Shown here: one piece after another, positions 1 through 5,958 of the stretch
How positions within the stretch are numbered: the first letter of the stretch is position 1
How the letters are laid out: the number at the start of each line of letters is the position of its first letter
DNA from: an uncultured Porphyromonadaceae bacterium
GTDB taxonomy: Bacteria > Bacteroidota > Bacteroidia > Bacteroidales > Muribaculaceae
Length of the DNA: 6,475 nucleotides
NCBI GenBank assembly: GCA_947175455.1
Contig: CAMWMW010000103.1
Span: 1 to 6,475 of the forward strand
Direction of reading: 5' to 3'
Program-made: the position numbers and the translations under genes
The notes under the pieces: model-generated
What the model was told of the DNA's origin: nothing
What the model saw: only the letters and a program-made list of their open reading frames with translations
Databases searched by the model: none

Positions 1-100
1 AACTAAATTTCAATAATTTCAAAGTACTCTTCCCGATTTTAATGGGACATCAATGATATAATATATATAATAAAGGAGTAAAACACAGAAATTCTTCAAT

Positions 101-1768
101 ATGAAGTCAATCTTTAAAATATTCGCGTTTGCAGCGCTTGGCGCGGGAGCATTAAGCTCCTGCGCCGGCGATGCGCCGGAAAATCCGGAACCCAGACGCA
201 AAGTGGCGGCTACTATTTCCGTTGTTCTTCCGCAGACTGAAGAGAAGAAGGCACTGACACGCGCCGACGGAACAATCACCGACACCGATATTCTGACAGT
301 AGACGGCCTCGTTTTTGACGAAAACGGCAAATTCATAGAACGTCTTCCCGCCAACCATATCAGCTATTCCGACGAAGGCATAAAGATTGTGCTGCTTTTC
401 GAACAGATAGACAAGAAACGCACCGTGCATCTTGTGGCGAACGCCCGCGACAAGGCTACCGGCGCCGACCGCATGGATTTCTCCCCGCTTGCCGAAGGCT
501 CGCCGGAATCTGTTGTGGGAACTCTGAAAACAGCTTCATTGCCTACAACTCTGACCAACACACAGGAGCATATCATGCCTCTTATAATGTGGGGGCGCGT
601 CGAACTCAACTCCGGTATCATGGAGAACATAGAGATGAACGGCGTCAAACTCCTTCGCTCTGCGGCGTGCGTTACCGTAAAAACCGCAGAGACTTCCGAG
701 TCAAACCATCTCGGTGATTTCGTGCTGGAGGGAATATCCGCCTGCAACCTCGCTACTGAAGGATTTCTGACTCCCACAGCAACCGTGACCGCCGCGCCAT
801 CGGCAACTCCTGTTGCCGCACGCCCCGCCGGAACCACACTGGCAGACGCGTCAAAGACATGGGCGGAAGGTCCGGTGCCTACTCTGTATGTGTATGAGCG
901 CAACTGCACCACTACCGACTATATGGGAGTGATTATAAAAGGCAAATATAAAGGTGAAAGCGGCTATTACAAAGTAATTCTTCTCAACAACGAAGGCACT
1001 CCATACAATATAGTGCGCAACCACCGGTACATAATAACTGTCAGCGATGTTACAGAAAGGGGATATTCAGACATAGCAACAGCGGCATCTTCACTCCCTT
1101 CGAATGCTCTGAAAGCTACCCTCGTAGACGTAAATCCGGATTATTCATCGGTAACGGGCGACAGCCAGTATCTTATGAGAATGGACTGCAACACCGCCGA
1201 AGTGTATGGAGCTCATCCGGGCAACACGGAACTCAACAACATCGTCATAGCTTCTGTCTACAGCGACCGTGCCGTAACCCCTTCGGTAATCATACCCGAT
1301 GACGCTTCCTGGATTTCCGGAATAAGGGCTGCGGCTGAAGGCGGCAACAAATATTCCATAATCGCCAGCATGATCTCCGACGGTGAGGACCATGAAACCG
1401 ACATCACCGTGAGAAGCGACAATCTCGAGCTTCCCCTTAAACTCAAATGGCATGTCAACGATACGTTCCGCAGAGGAGCCGGATCATATACGGTAAACCT
1501 TATAAACACCGGTGAAAAATACTGGAATATAAAAGTCAAAGGAGGACAGACCGCTTCACCCTGGTTCGGACTTATCAACTCGGGCGAAACCCCTGTAAAC
1601 GTCATAAGCACAACCGGATTCGTAACAGAAATCAACAGCCGTTACGACCCGGGAGCATATCTCCATATTAATTATGGAGAAAACAATACGGTGCGTCTGC
1701 ACAAGACCTGCGAGGCTCCCGACGGCTCTCCTGTCTCGGCGAACCTGACAGTGGTGAGACATCAGTAA
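101..1768 (+). CDS. Fimbrillin-family (FimA/Mfa-like) surface lipoprotein
   Basis: This 555-residue protein is a probable surface lipoprotein related to type V fimbrial subunits or their anchor/tip proteins. Residues 1-21 form a lipoprotein signal peptide (Lys at 2 and 6, hydrophobic 7-18, lipobox LSSC, Cys21). The N-terminal domain shows typical fimbrillin landmarks: KKALTRADG at 49-57, the strand DGLVFDENGKFIERL at 68-82, PLIMWGRVEL at 160-169, LLRSAACVTV at 184-193, LYVYERN at 262-268, and YNIVRNHRYIITVSDVTERG at 302-321. From about 355 to the end lie further beta-rich segments, possibly Ig- or BACON-like, which I cannot assign firmly. The ATG at 101 is the only reasonable start, because an in-frame TAA lies at 71-73. 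An AAGGAG at 73-78 is 22 nt away, too far to be a normal ribosome site. No other fimbrial gene is visible, so whether it is a shaft, anchor or tip subunit is undecided. The fimbrillin assignment rests on recognised motif order, not on a search. Confidence 0.8.
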   Translation: MKSIFKIFAFAALGAGALSSCAGDAPENPEPRRKVAATISVVLPQTEEKKALTRADGTITDTDILTVDGLVFDENGKFIERLPANHISYSDEGIKIVLLFEQIDKKRTVHLVANARDKATGADRMDFSPLAEGSPESVVGTLKTASLPTTLTNTQEHIMPLIMWGRVELNSGIMENIEMNGVKLLRSAACVTVKTAETSESNHLGDFVLEGISACNLATEGFLTPTATVTAAPSATPVAARPAGTTLADASKTWAEGPVPTLYVYERNCTTTDYMGVIIKGKYKGESGYYKVILLNNEGTPYNIVRNHRYIITVSDVTERGYSDIATAASSLPSNALKATLVDVNPDYSSVTGDSQYLMRMDCNTAEVYGAHPGNTELNNIVIASVYSDRAVTPSVIIPDDASWISGIRAAAEGGNKYSIIASMISDGEDHETDITVRSDNLELPLKLKWHVNDTFRRGAGSYTVNLINTGEKYWNIKVKGGQTASPWFGLINSGETPVNVISTTGFVTEINSRYDPGAYLHINYGENNTVRLHKTCEAPDGSPVSANLTVVRHQ

Positions 1769-1793
1769 CGAAAATCATTTCCTTTGTAATCAT

Positions 1794-1831
1794 AGCGAGA
1801 GGAGCGGGACATGAACCCCGCTCCTCTCGCT
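1794..1831 (+). terminator. Strong hairpin after the fimbrillin gene, probable terminator
   Basis: A 14-bp perfect stem (1795-1808 with 1817-1830, GCGAGAGGAGCGGG) is extended by an A-T pair at 1794/1831 and closes on an 8-base loop. It begins 26 bases after the fimbrillin stop. The following sequence has no immediate T-run (only TCTTTT at 1847-1852), so it is not a textbook intrinsic terminator. It could instead protect the mRNA 3' end. Confidence 0.65.
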
Positions 1832-1885
1832 GCAATATAATGGCAGTCTTTTAAGAATCTTTATATGCAAAAATATATCTGGATA

Positions 1886-1917
1886 TTAGGAGACTGACTT
1901 TAATTGTTATATCTTTG
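1886..1917 (+). promoter_or_regulatory. Bacteroidetes-type promoter for recA
   Basis: TATCTTTG at 1910-1917 matches exactly the Bacteroidetes -7 consensus TAnnTTTG used by the primary sigma factor of this phylum. A weak -33 element, TTA at 1886-1888 (consensus TTG), lies 21 bases upstream, within the usual spacing. Transcription would start near 1922-1925, giving recA a leader of about 115 nt. No convincing LexA-type operator was recognised. Confidence 0.6.
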
Positions 1918-1930
1918 CAAAAAGAAAAAA

Positions 1931-2013
1931 CAGGCACGTTCCGGAATGCCGGAATCCTTATAGGGCTGAAGACAGCCGGTCATCGAGGCTTATTTATATA
2001 GGAACGCGCCCTG
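1931..2013 (+). promoter_or_regulatory. Candidate structured 5' leader of recA
   Basis: GGCACGTTCC at 1933-1942 pairs with GGAACGCGCC at 2001-2010 (nine of ten pairs, one A-C mismatch), and CAGG at 1931-1934 can pair with CCTG at 2010-2013 in a shifted register. The enclosed bases can form GGCT/AGCC (1964-1967 with 1974-1977) or, using the same AGCC, pair it with GGCT at 1987-1990. These two inner hairpins exclude each other. A tandem repeat CCGGAAT lies at 1941-1947 and 1949-1955. The segment is GC-rich between A-rich flanks, which fits a folded RNA element. It does not match any riboswitch class I know. It may be a cis-regulatory leader or a small RNA, and recA regulation is only inferred from position. 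Confidence 0.4.
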
Positions 2014-2040
2014 AATAAGAAAACTTAAAAACAAAGATAT

Positions 2041-3237
2041 ATGGCAAAAAAGAAAGCAACCAAGACTGTGGCTACGGGAAAAATCACCGACATGGCTGAA
2101 AAACTCAAGGCTCTTGACGTGACAATGGCTCATCTTGAGAAAGATTTCGGATCGGGAACAGTAATGCGTCTCGGTGATGAAGCTGTGAAGGATGTGGAGA
2201 CAATTCCAACCGGCTCCATCACCCTCGACTATGCTCTCGGAGTGGGCGGTCTTCCGCGTGGCAGAATAGTGGAAATCTATGGACCTGAGTCTTCAGGAAA
2301 AACCACACTCGCAATCCATGTGATAGCCGAGGCACAGAAAATGGGCGGCATTTGCGCCATAGTGGATGCAGAGCACGCTTTCGACCGCTTTTACGCCGAA
2401 AAACTCGGTGTGGATGTCAACAATCTCTGGATAGCACAGCCCGACAACGGCGAGCAGGCTCTTGACATTGCCGAACAGCTCATCAACTCCGGGGCTATAG
2501 ATGTGCTTGTAATCGACTCCGTCGCCGCTCTGACTCCCAAAGCCGAGATAGAGGGGGAGATGGGCGAAAAGAATGTGGGTCTGCACGCACGCCTCATGTC
2601 GCAGGCGATGCGAAAACTTACAGGAACAATATCACGTACACGCACATGCTGCATCTTTATAAACCAGATACGCGAAAAGATAGGTGTGTCGTTCGGAAAT
2701 CCTGAAACAACCACCGGCGGTAACGCCCTCAAGTTTTACGCTTCCGTACGTCTCGACATCCGCGCCTCTTCTCCAATTAAAGACGGAGACGAGACAATAG
2801 GACGCCTCACCAAGGTGAAAGTTGTCAAAAACAAAGTGGCTCCACCTTTCACACGCGCCCAGTTCGACATGATATTCGGCAAGGGAATCTCACGTGCCGG
2901 AGAAATCATCGACCTCGCTGTGGAATACGAAGTGGTTAAAAAGTCCGGCGCATGGTTCTCTTACAACGGATCCAAACTCGGACAGGGCAGAGATGCGGTA
3001 AAAGGCGTTATTGAGGAAAATCCTGATCTTGCGGAGGAACTTACTCAGAAAATCTACGCGGCTATGAATGCAGAAAAAGAGGGTAAGAAGGGTAAAAAGA
3101 AGAATCCTTTCCTCCCGAGCAAGGATTCAAAGAAGGTAGATGAAGAGGAAGAAAGAGAGGAGGAATTTGAAGAATTCGACAACGAACAAGAAGTGGAGGA
3201 AGACCTCTTCGGAGATGATTTCGAAATTGAAGACTAA
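2041..3237 (+). CDS. recA: Recombinase RecA with extended charged C-terminal tail
   Basis: RecA is the cytoplasmic DNA-dependent ATPase that polymerises on single-stranded DNA, drives homologous pairing and strand exchange, and promotes LexA-type repressor cleavage where an SOS system exists. The core is highly conserved: Walker A GPESSGKT at 81-88, catalytic Glu in DAEHAF at 109-114, Walker B DVLVIDS at 154-160, the L1 region [10 protein letters not shown] at 169-178, and the L2 DNA-binding region from [20 protein letters not shown] at 208-227. The family core ends near residue 345. At 398 residues this protein is about 50 longer than the usual 345-355. The extra part is a Lys-rich stretch (346-365, with KKGKKKN) followed by a strongly acidic Glu/Asp tail (367-398). 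The gene has its own promoter and leader and ends just before a terminator, so it appears monocistronic. The ATG at 2041 agrees with the usual N-terminus; no clear Shine-Dalgarno site precedes it. Confidence 0.98.
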   Translation: MAKKKATKTVATGKITDMAEKLKALDVTMAHLEKDFGSGTVMRLGDEAVKDVETIPTGSITLDYALGVGGLPRGRIVEIYGPESSGKTTLAIHVIAEAQKMGGICAIVDAEHAFDRFYAEKLGVDVNNLWIAQPDNGEQALDIAEQLINSGAIDVLVIDSVAALTPKAEIEGEMGEKNVGLHARLMSQAMRKLTGTISRTRTCCIFINQIREKIGVSFGNPETTTGGNALKFYASVRLDIRASSPIKDGDETIGRLTKVKVVKNKVAPPFTRAQFDMIFGKGISRAGEIIDLAVEYEVVKKSGAWFSYNGSKLGQGRDAVKGVIEENPDLAEELTQKIYAAMNAEKEGKKGKKKNPFLPSKDSKKVDEEEEREEEFEEFDNEQEVEEDLFGDDFEIED

Positions 3238-3243
3238 ATGAGC

Positions 3244-3297
3244 GAGAATAAAAAAATAAAGGATGGCTTCAAGAGTCATCCTTTATTTTTTATTCTC
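3244..3297. terminator. Bidirectional intrinsic terminator between recA and the TrmH-family gene
   Basis: A stem of nine pairs (3261-3269 with 3273-3281, including two G-T wobbles) closes on the loop CAA. It is flanked by an A-rich left arm (3244-3260) and a T-rich right arm (3282-3297) that can extend the pairing. Read on + it ends recA transcripts with a T-run starting at 3282. Read on - it ends the nadA-methyltransferase operon, with the A-rich arm supplying the U-run. It lies between the two convergent stop codons. Confidence 0.9.
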
Positions 3298-3310
3298 ATT
3301 TATCTTTCGT

Positions 3311-3871
3311 TCATTCACTTTTATCACTTGCATTGAATTCCATCAGATGTGAGTTGAAGTGCCAGAGAGCTATCGAGGCGCTCGAAGATACGTTGAGAGA
3401 ATGTTTCACTCCGTACTGGGGAATCTCCAGCACCACATCGCTTATATCCACAATGCGCTGGTCGACACCCTCCACTTCGTTTCCCACCACAAGCACATAA
3501 CGCTCACCGGACAAAGGCAGAAAATCTCCGAGACGAGTGCTGTTGTGGGTCTGCTCAAGCGTGCATATTCTCCACCCCTCCGCCTTGAGTCTGCACACCT
3601 CGGCAACTGTATCATCCACATGACGCCAGCCAACGGTATCCTCGGCACCCAGAGCGGTCTTCGATATTTCAGGATGAGGCGGACACCCGGATATTCCTCC
3701 AAGCACTATCTCATCTACAAGAAAGGCGTCGGATGTGCGGAAAACCGCACCTATGTTATACATTGAGCGAACATTGTCCGCAAGAACTTTAACAGGCATC
3801 TTCTTTATACCTTTGTATTCCTCGGCGGAACAGTTTGACAACTCTATTATGTTTTTTTTCCTGTGTTCCAA
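3311..3871 (-). CDS. TrmH/SpoU-family RNA 2'-O-methyltransferase
   Basis: This 186-residue protein is a SPOUT-class methyltransferase that would transfer a methyl group from SAM to a ribose 2'-OH in tRNA or rRNA; the target cannot be told from the sequence. The three family motifs are present: motif 1 DNVRSMYNIGAVFRTSDAF at 32-50, with the conserved Asn39 and catalytic-type Arg45; motif 2 VVGNEVEGVD at 128-137; and motif 3 IPQYGVKHSLNVSSSASIAL at 150-169, which forms the knotted SAM site. It lacks the N-terminal RNA-binding extension of RlmB-type enzymes, so it is a minimal form. The reading frame opens with TTG at 3869-3871. An in-frame TAA lies two codons upstream and the next ATG is codon 25 (3797-3799). 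Residues 7-30 resemble the conserved N-terminus of Bacteroidetes relatives, so I prefer TTG. The gene lies 34 nt downstream of nadA, probably in one transcript. Confidence 0.88.
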   Translation of the reverse strand: MEHRKKNIIELSNCSAEEYKGIKKMPVKVLADNVRSMYNIGAVFRTSDAFLVDEIVLGGISGCPPHPEISKTALGAEDTVGWRHVDDTVAEVCRLKAEGWRICTLEQTHNSTRLGDFLPLSGERYVLVVGNEVEGVDQRIVDISDVVLEIPQYGVKHSLNVSSSASIALWHFNSHLMEFNASDKSE

Positions 3872-3905
3872 GTTTATTTCTTATTATATTCCATACGTAT
3901 ATATT

Positions 3906-4838
3906 CTACACGCTGAGCTCAAGCATTCTTTCTATCGGACATATCGCCTTTGAGGCTATAGCGGGATCAACATGTATCTCGGGAGATTCATCGCGCAAGG
4001 CGGCATAGACTTTCTCCAGAGTATTCAGCTTCATGTAGTCGCACTCGTTACACTGGCATTCCGAATCTTCGGCAGGAGCGGGTATGAAACGTTTTGAACT
4101 GCATTTGCGGCGCATCTCGAATAGTATTCCGCTTTCTGTGACAACTATGTATTCAGGAGCATCGTCTTTTTCCGCAAAATCAAGCAAGGCGGCTGTGGAA
4201 CCCACCTTGTCGGCTATGAGCTGCAGCGGACGCCTGCATTCCGGATGAACAAGAATTTTCGCTTCGGGATGCTCTTTCTTCAGATCCATTATTTTTTCTA
4301 TGGAGAAACGGTCGTGCACATGACACGCTCCTTGCCATAGCAGCATATCCCGCCCTGCTACAGAATTTATATAGCCTCCGAGGTTCCTGTCGGGTCCGAA
4401 GATTATTTTTTCATCGGCAGGAAGCGACTCCACTATCCTGCGGGCATTGCCTGATGTCACCACTATGTCGGTAAGGGCTTTGACGGCTGCCGAAGTGTTC
4501 ACATAACTTATCACCGTATATCCGGGATGGGCTTCCACAAACCTGCGGAAGTCTTCCGCATCGCAGCTGTCGGCGAGAGAGCATCCGGCTGCCATATCCG
4601 GCACCAGCACTTTTTTTCCGGGACAAAGTATCTTTGCCGTCTCACCCATGAAATGCACTCCACACATCACTATTATGTCGGCATCCGTCTTTGCCGCCTG
4701 ACGGGCAAGGGCGAGCGAATCGCCTATGAAGTCCGCTATCTCCTGTATTTCGTCGCGCTGATAGTAATGTGCCATTATCAATGCGTTTTTCTCTTTCTTA
4801 AGCCGGAGTATCTCTTCGCGAAGCTCTTGATGTGTCAT
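3906..4838 (-). CDS. nadA: Quinolinate synthase NadA
   Basis: NadA is a cytoplasmic [4Fe-4S] enzyme that condenses iminoaspartate (from NadB) with dihydroxyacetone phosphate to give quinolinate, in de novo NAD synthesis. The 310-residue length is normal for the shorter form of the family. Visible landmarks are AHYYQRDEIQEIADFIGDSL at 23-42, CGVHFMGETAKIL at 59-71, PDMAAGCSLADSC at 80-92, SYVNTSAAVKA at 111-121, GPDRNLGGYI at 148-157, HPEC at 198-201, TESG at 235-238, and CQCNECDYMKLNTLEKV at 261-277. By comparison with characterised NadA proteins, the three cluster ligands should be Cys86, Cys172 (in GACHVHDRF) and Cys266, and all are present. The ATG at 4836-4838 gives the expected N-terminus. 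nadB and nadC are not in the window. nadA is the first gene of a likely two-gene operon with the TrmH-family gene, and it is transcribed away from the candidate origin region. Confidence 0.97.
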   Translation of the reverse strand: MTHQELREEILRLKKEKNALIMAHYYQRDEIQEIADFIGDSLALARQAAKTDADIIVMCGVHFMGETAKILCPGKKVLVPDMAAGCSLADSCDAEDFRRFVEAHPGYTVISYVNTSAAVKALTDIVVTSGNARRIVESLPADEKIIFGPDRNLGGYINSVAGRDMLLWQGACHVHDRFSIEKIMDLKKEHPEAKILVHPECRRPLQLIADKVGSTAALLDFAEKDDAPEYIVVTESGILFEMRRKCSSKRFIPAPAEDSECQCNECDYMKLNTLEKVYAALRDESPEIHVDPAIASKAICPIERMLELSV

Positions 4839-4840
4839 GG

Positions 4841-4906
4841 CTTTTTTATTATTTAGGTTTAAGTTAAAATTAAAAATTTAATAAAAAACTAAACAATAAC
4901 AATAAA
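4841..4906. other. Very AT-rich segment, possible DNA unwinding element
   Basis: Only 7 of 66 bases are G or C, with runs of A and T, directly beside the leftmost DnaA-box-like site at 4910-4918. Within a candidate oriC this is the most likely duplex-opening element. A second AT-rich patch lies near 5190-5232. The same segment is also the 5' untranslated region and upstream region of nadA, which could explain part of the composition. Confidence 0.4.
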
Positions 4907-5032
4907 GGGTGTTGATAAGTGACAATAACTTTATGTCTTAAAATTTGGAAATATGAGTTATTGAACTTTCGGCATACTTTATTATCATGTTATCTACAGG
5001 GGGTAGGATTGATTTTCAATCTTATGCGGATG

Positions 5033-5053
5033 TTATCAACATCCTGTAGATAA
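5033..5053. repeat. Inverted pair of DnaA-box-like 9-mers
   Basis: TTATCAACA (5033-5041, +) and TTATCTACA (5045-5053, -) face each other across a 3-base spacer, forming an imperfect palindrome with a single mismatched position in each arm. Such a head-to-head arrangement would place two DnaA protomers side by side, or could serve a dimeric regulator. Confidence 0.6.
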
Positions 5054-5056
5054 TTG

Positions 5057-5064
5057 CAAAGTTA
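5057..5064 (-). promoter_or_regulatory. Possible -7 element of a leftward promoter (nadA operon)
   Basis: Read on the minus strand this is TAACTTTG, an exact match to the Bacteroidetes -7 consensus TAnnTTTG. No good TTG -33 element is found at the expected distance. If used, it would give nadA a leader of about 210 nt running through several DnaA-box-like sites. In an AT-rich region a chance match is possible. Confidence 0.3.
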
Positions 5065-5152
5065 ATAAATTCTTCAGTAAAGAATGTTGAAAACTGTAGA
5101 AAACCATACTTGAAACAGTAGATAACCATGATGAAAAGTCTGTGAAAACTAA

Positions 5153-5164
5153 ATAGGCGCCTAT
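5153..5164. repeat. 12-bp perfect palindrome ATAGGCGCCTAT
   Basis: This is a perfect dyad with a GC core (GGCGCC) inside an otherwise AT-rich stretch, between the left and right groups of DnaA-box-like sites. It is too short for a terminator and has no loop or T-run. A binding site for a dimeric protein is one reading; the function is unknown. Confidence 0.45.
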
Positions 5165-5242
5165 ATTGCATGTTTCAAATCTGTTTTTGTATAAGAATTT
5201 AATTTAAAAGCTAAAATTCCTGTAAATAAAGTTATCAGAGAG

Positions 5243-5306
5243 TTTTCTACATACTTGTCAACAGATTTATGACACTTGTCTACAAGTTATCTACAGGTTT
5301 TCCACA
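5243..5306 (+). repeat. Tandem, same-orientation DnaA-box-like array at about 11-bp spacing
   Basis: Box-like 9-mers start at 5243 (TTTTCTACA), 5255 (TTGTCAACA), 5276 (TTGTCTACA), 5287 (TTATCTACA) and 5298 (TTTTCCACA), all on the + strand. A degenerate copy ending in GACA (5266-5274) sits at the missing step. Steps are 12, 11, 10, 11 and 11 bases, about one helical turn, so every site would lie on the same face of the DNA. This is the densest part of the candidate origin. Confidence 0.65.
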
Positions 5307-5372
5307 TATGGAAATTTACAACCATTGGGTCAAACCGGTGTTATTAAAGATGAAAAGCATCAGGAAAAAGGT

Positions 5373-5939
5373 ATGAAAAAATATGTGCTTGCAGTTTTGT
5401 TGATGACAGGAATCCTATATGTTTCCTGTGACAAGAAAGATGAAAGTTTCAAGACTGAAATCTATCAGGAATTACGTTCGGTAAATAAAATGGCACTGGC
5501 GTCGATGTCTATAACGAAAACGGCAAAGCTGGAATCTTCCGACTGGTATACCATAGGAAAACGTATAGCCGTATACTCTTATGATTCCTATATGCGCGCT
5601 TATATTGATTTTTCGGAATTACAGCCGGAGGATTTTATATTTGACGACGACAACATGAAGGTCAGAGTTGTATTGCCTCCTGTGAAGACGGAAATAACGG
5701 GGCGTGACATGGGCATGAGGAAAGAGTATGAAAACATCGGTCTGCTGCGCAGTGAACTTGATTCGAAAGAGAGGGCGGAAATAAAGGAGAAGGCAAATGC
5801 CTCTTTTAAAAAAGAGGTTGAGAATAATCCTGTTTTCAGGAAGAGGCTTACGGACACGGCGGAGCGCAAGGCTCGTGCTTATTTTGAAAATCTGTTCGCT
5901 TCACGCGGTTATCAAGCCGAAGTCGTATTCAGTAAATAA
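5373..5939 (+). CDS. DUF4230-family lipoprotein
   Basis: This protein of 188 residues resembles the DUF4230 family, whose function is unknown. Residues 1-19 look like a lipoprotein signal peptide (KK at 2-3, hydrophobic 4-17, Cys19 in YVSC; the lipobox is slightly atypical). Thus it is probably anchored to a membrane facing the periplasm or outside. The domain shows the family pattern: a strand ending in YMRAYIDFSEL (73-83), then KVRVVLPPVKTEI (96-108), ENIGLLRSELDSKER (120-134), and a Lys/Glu-rich helix running to about 178, likely coiled or amphipathic. I chose ATG at 5373 rather than the TTG at 5325 in the same frame, because it places the signal peptide at the N-terminus and has AGGA at 5362-5365. 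The next DUF4230 gene follows after 19 bases, and the two look like diverged tandem paralogs in one operon. No clear promoter was found upstream; transcription would run away from the candidate origin. Confidence 0.8.
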   Translation: MKKYVLAVLLMTGILYVSCDKKDESFKTEIYQELRSVNKMALASMSITKTAKLESSDWYTIGKRIAVYSYDSYMRAYIDFSELQPEDFIFDDDNMKVRVVLPPVKTEITGRDMGMRKEYENIGLLRSELDSKERAEIKEKANASFKKEVENNPVFRKRLTDTAERKARAYFENLFASRGYQAEVVFSK

Positions 5940-5958
5940 TATAAATCAATACTTACTT

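Larger units (their letters stand above)
4839..5310. other. Candidate chromosomal replication origin (oriC): DnaA-box cluster with AT-rich flank
   Basis: No gene is visible in this AT-rich stretch between divergent genes. It is dense in 9-mers close to the DnaA box TTATCCACA. One mismatch: TTATCAACA at 4910-4918 (-) and 5033-5041 (+); TTATCTACA at 4990-4998 (+), 5045-5053 (-) and 5287-5295 (+); TTTTCCACA at 5298-5306 (+). Two mismatches: TTTTCAACA at 5085-5093 (-), TTTTCTACA at 5095-5103 (-) and 5243-5251 (+), TTATCTACT at 5117-5125 (-), TTGTCAACA at 5255-5263 (+), TTGTCTACA at 5276-5284 (+). Such clustering, an AT-rich segment suited to unwinding and flanking genes transcribed outward are typical of bacterial oriC. 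dnaA is not adjacent in this window. Alternatives are a DnaA-titration locus or DnaA-regulated promoters. Confidence 0.7.

Noticed and set aside
364..912. 182-codon minus strand frame inside the fimbrillin gene
   Set aside because: It is a shadow of the coding strand with no family features; the + frame has a signal peptide and a long continuous match to fimbrillin motifs.
1938..1947. LexA-type operator around TTCCGGAA upstream of recA
   Set aside because: The 8-bp palindrome lies downstream of the inferred transcription start and does not resemble a LexA box I know; it is better explained as part of the folded leader and its CCGGAAT repeat.
3238..3336. Short + strand frame beginning ATG immediately after the recA stop
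   Set aside because: It would translate through the terminator hairpin and its T-run, giving a low-complexity peptide with no family features.
3359..3766. 135-codon + strand open frame opposite the TrmH-family gene
   Set aside because: It is fully antisense to a gene with clear family motifs, and its translation shows no recognisable domain.
5007..5021. Small hairpin GATTG/CAATC in the AT-rich region
   Set aside because: A 5-bp stem with a 5-base loop is expected by chance in a sequence of this composition, and no T-run follows.
5243..5306. CRISPR array or plasmid iterons
   Set aside because: The repeats are 9-mers with 1-3 base spacers, far too short for CRISPR. The neighbours are chromosomal housekeeping genes with no replication initiator gene, so plasmid iterons are unlikely.
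5325..5372. Upstream TTG start for the first DUF4230 gene
   Set aside because: It would put 16 polar residues before the signal peptide, and the ATG at 5373 has a better-placed ribosome site.
5797..5958. Upstream extension of the second DUF4230 frame
   Set aside because: It overlaps the end of the first DUF4230 gene in another frame, and the extension has no family resemblance; ATG 5959 places the membrane anchor at the N-terminus.
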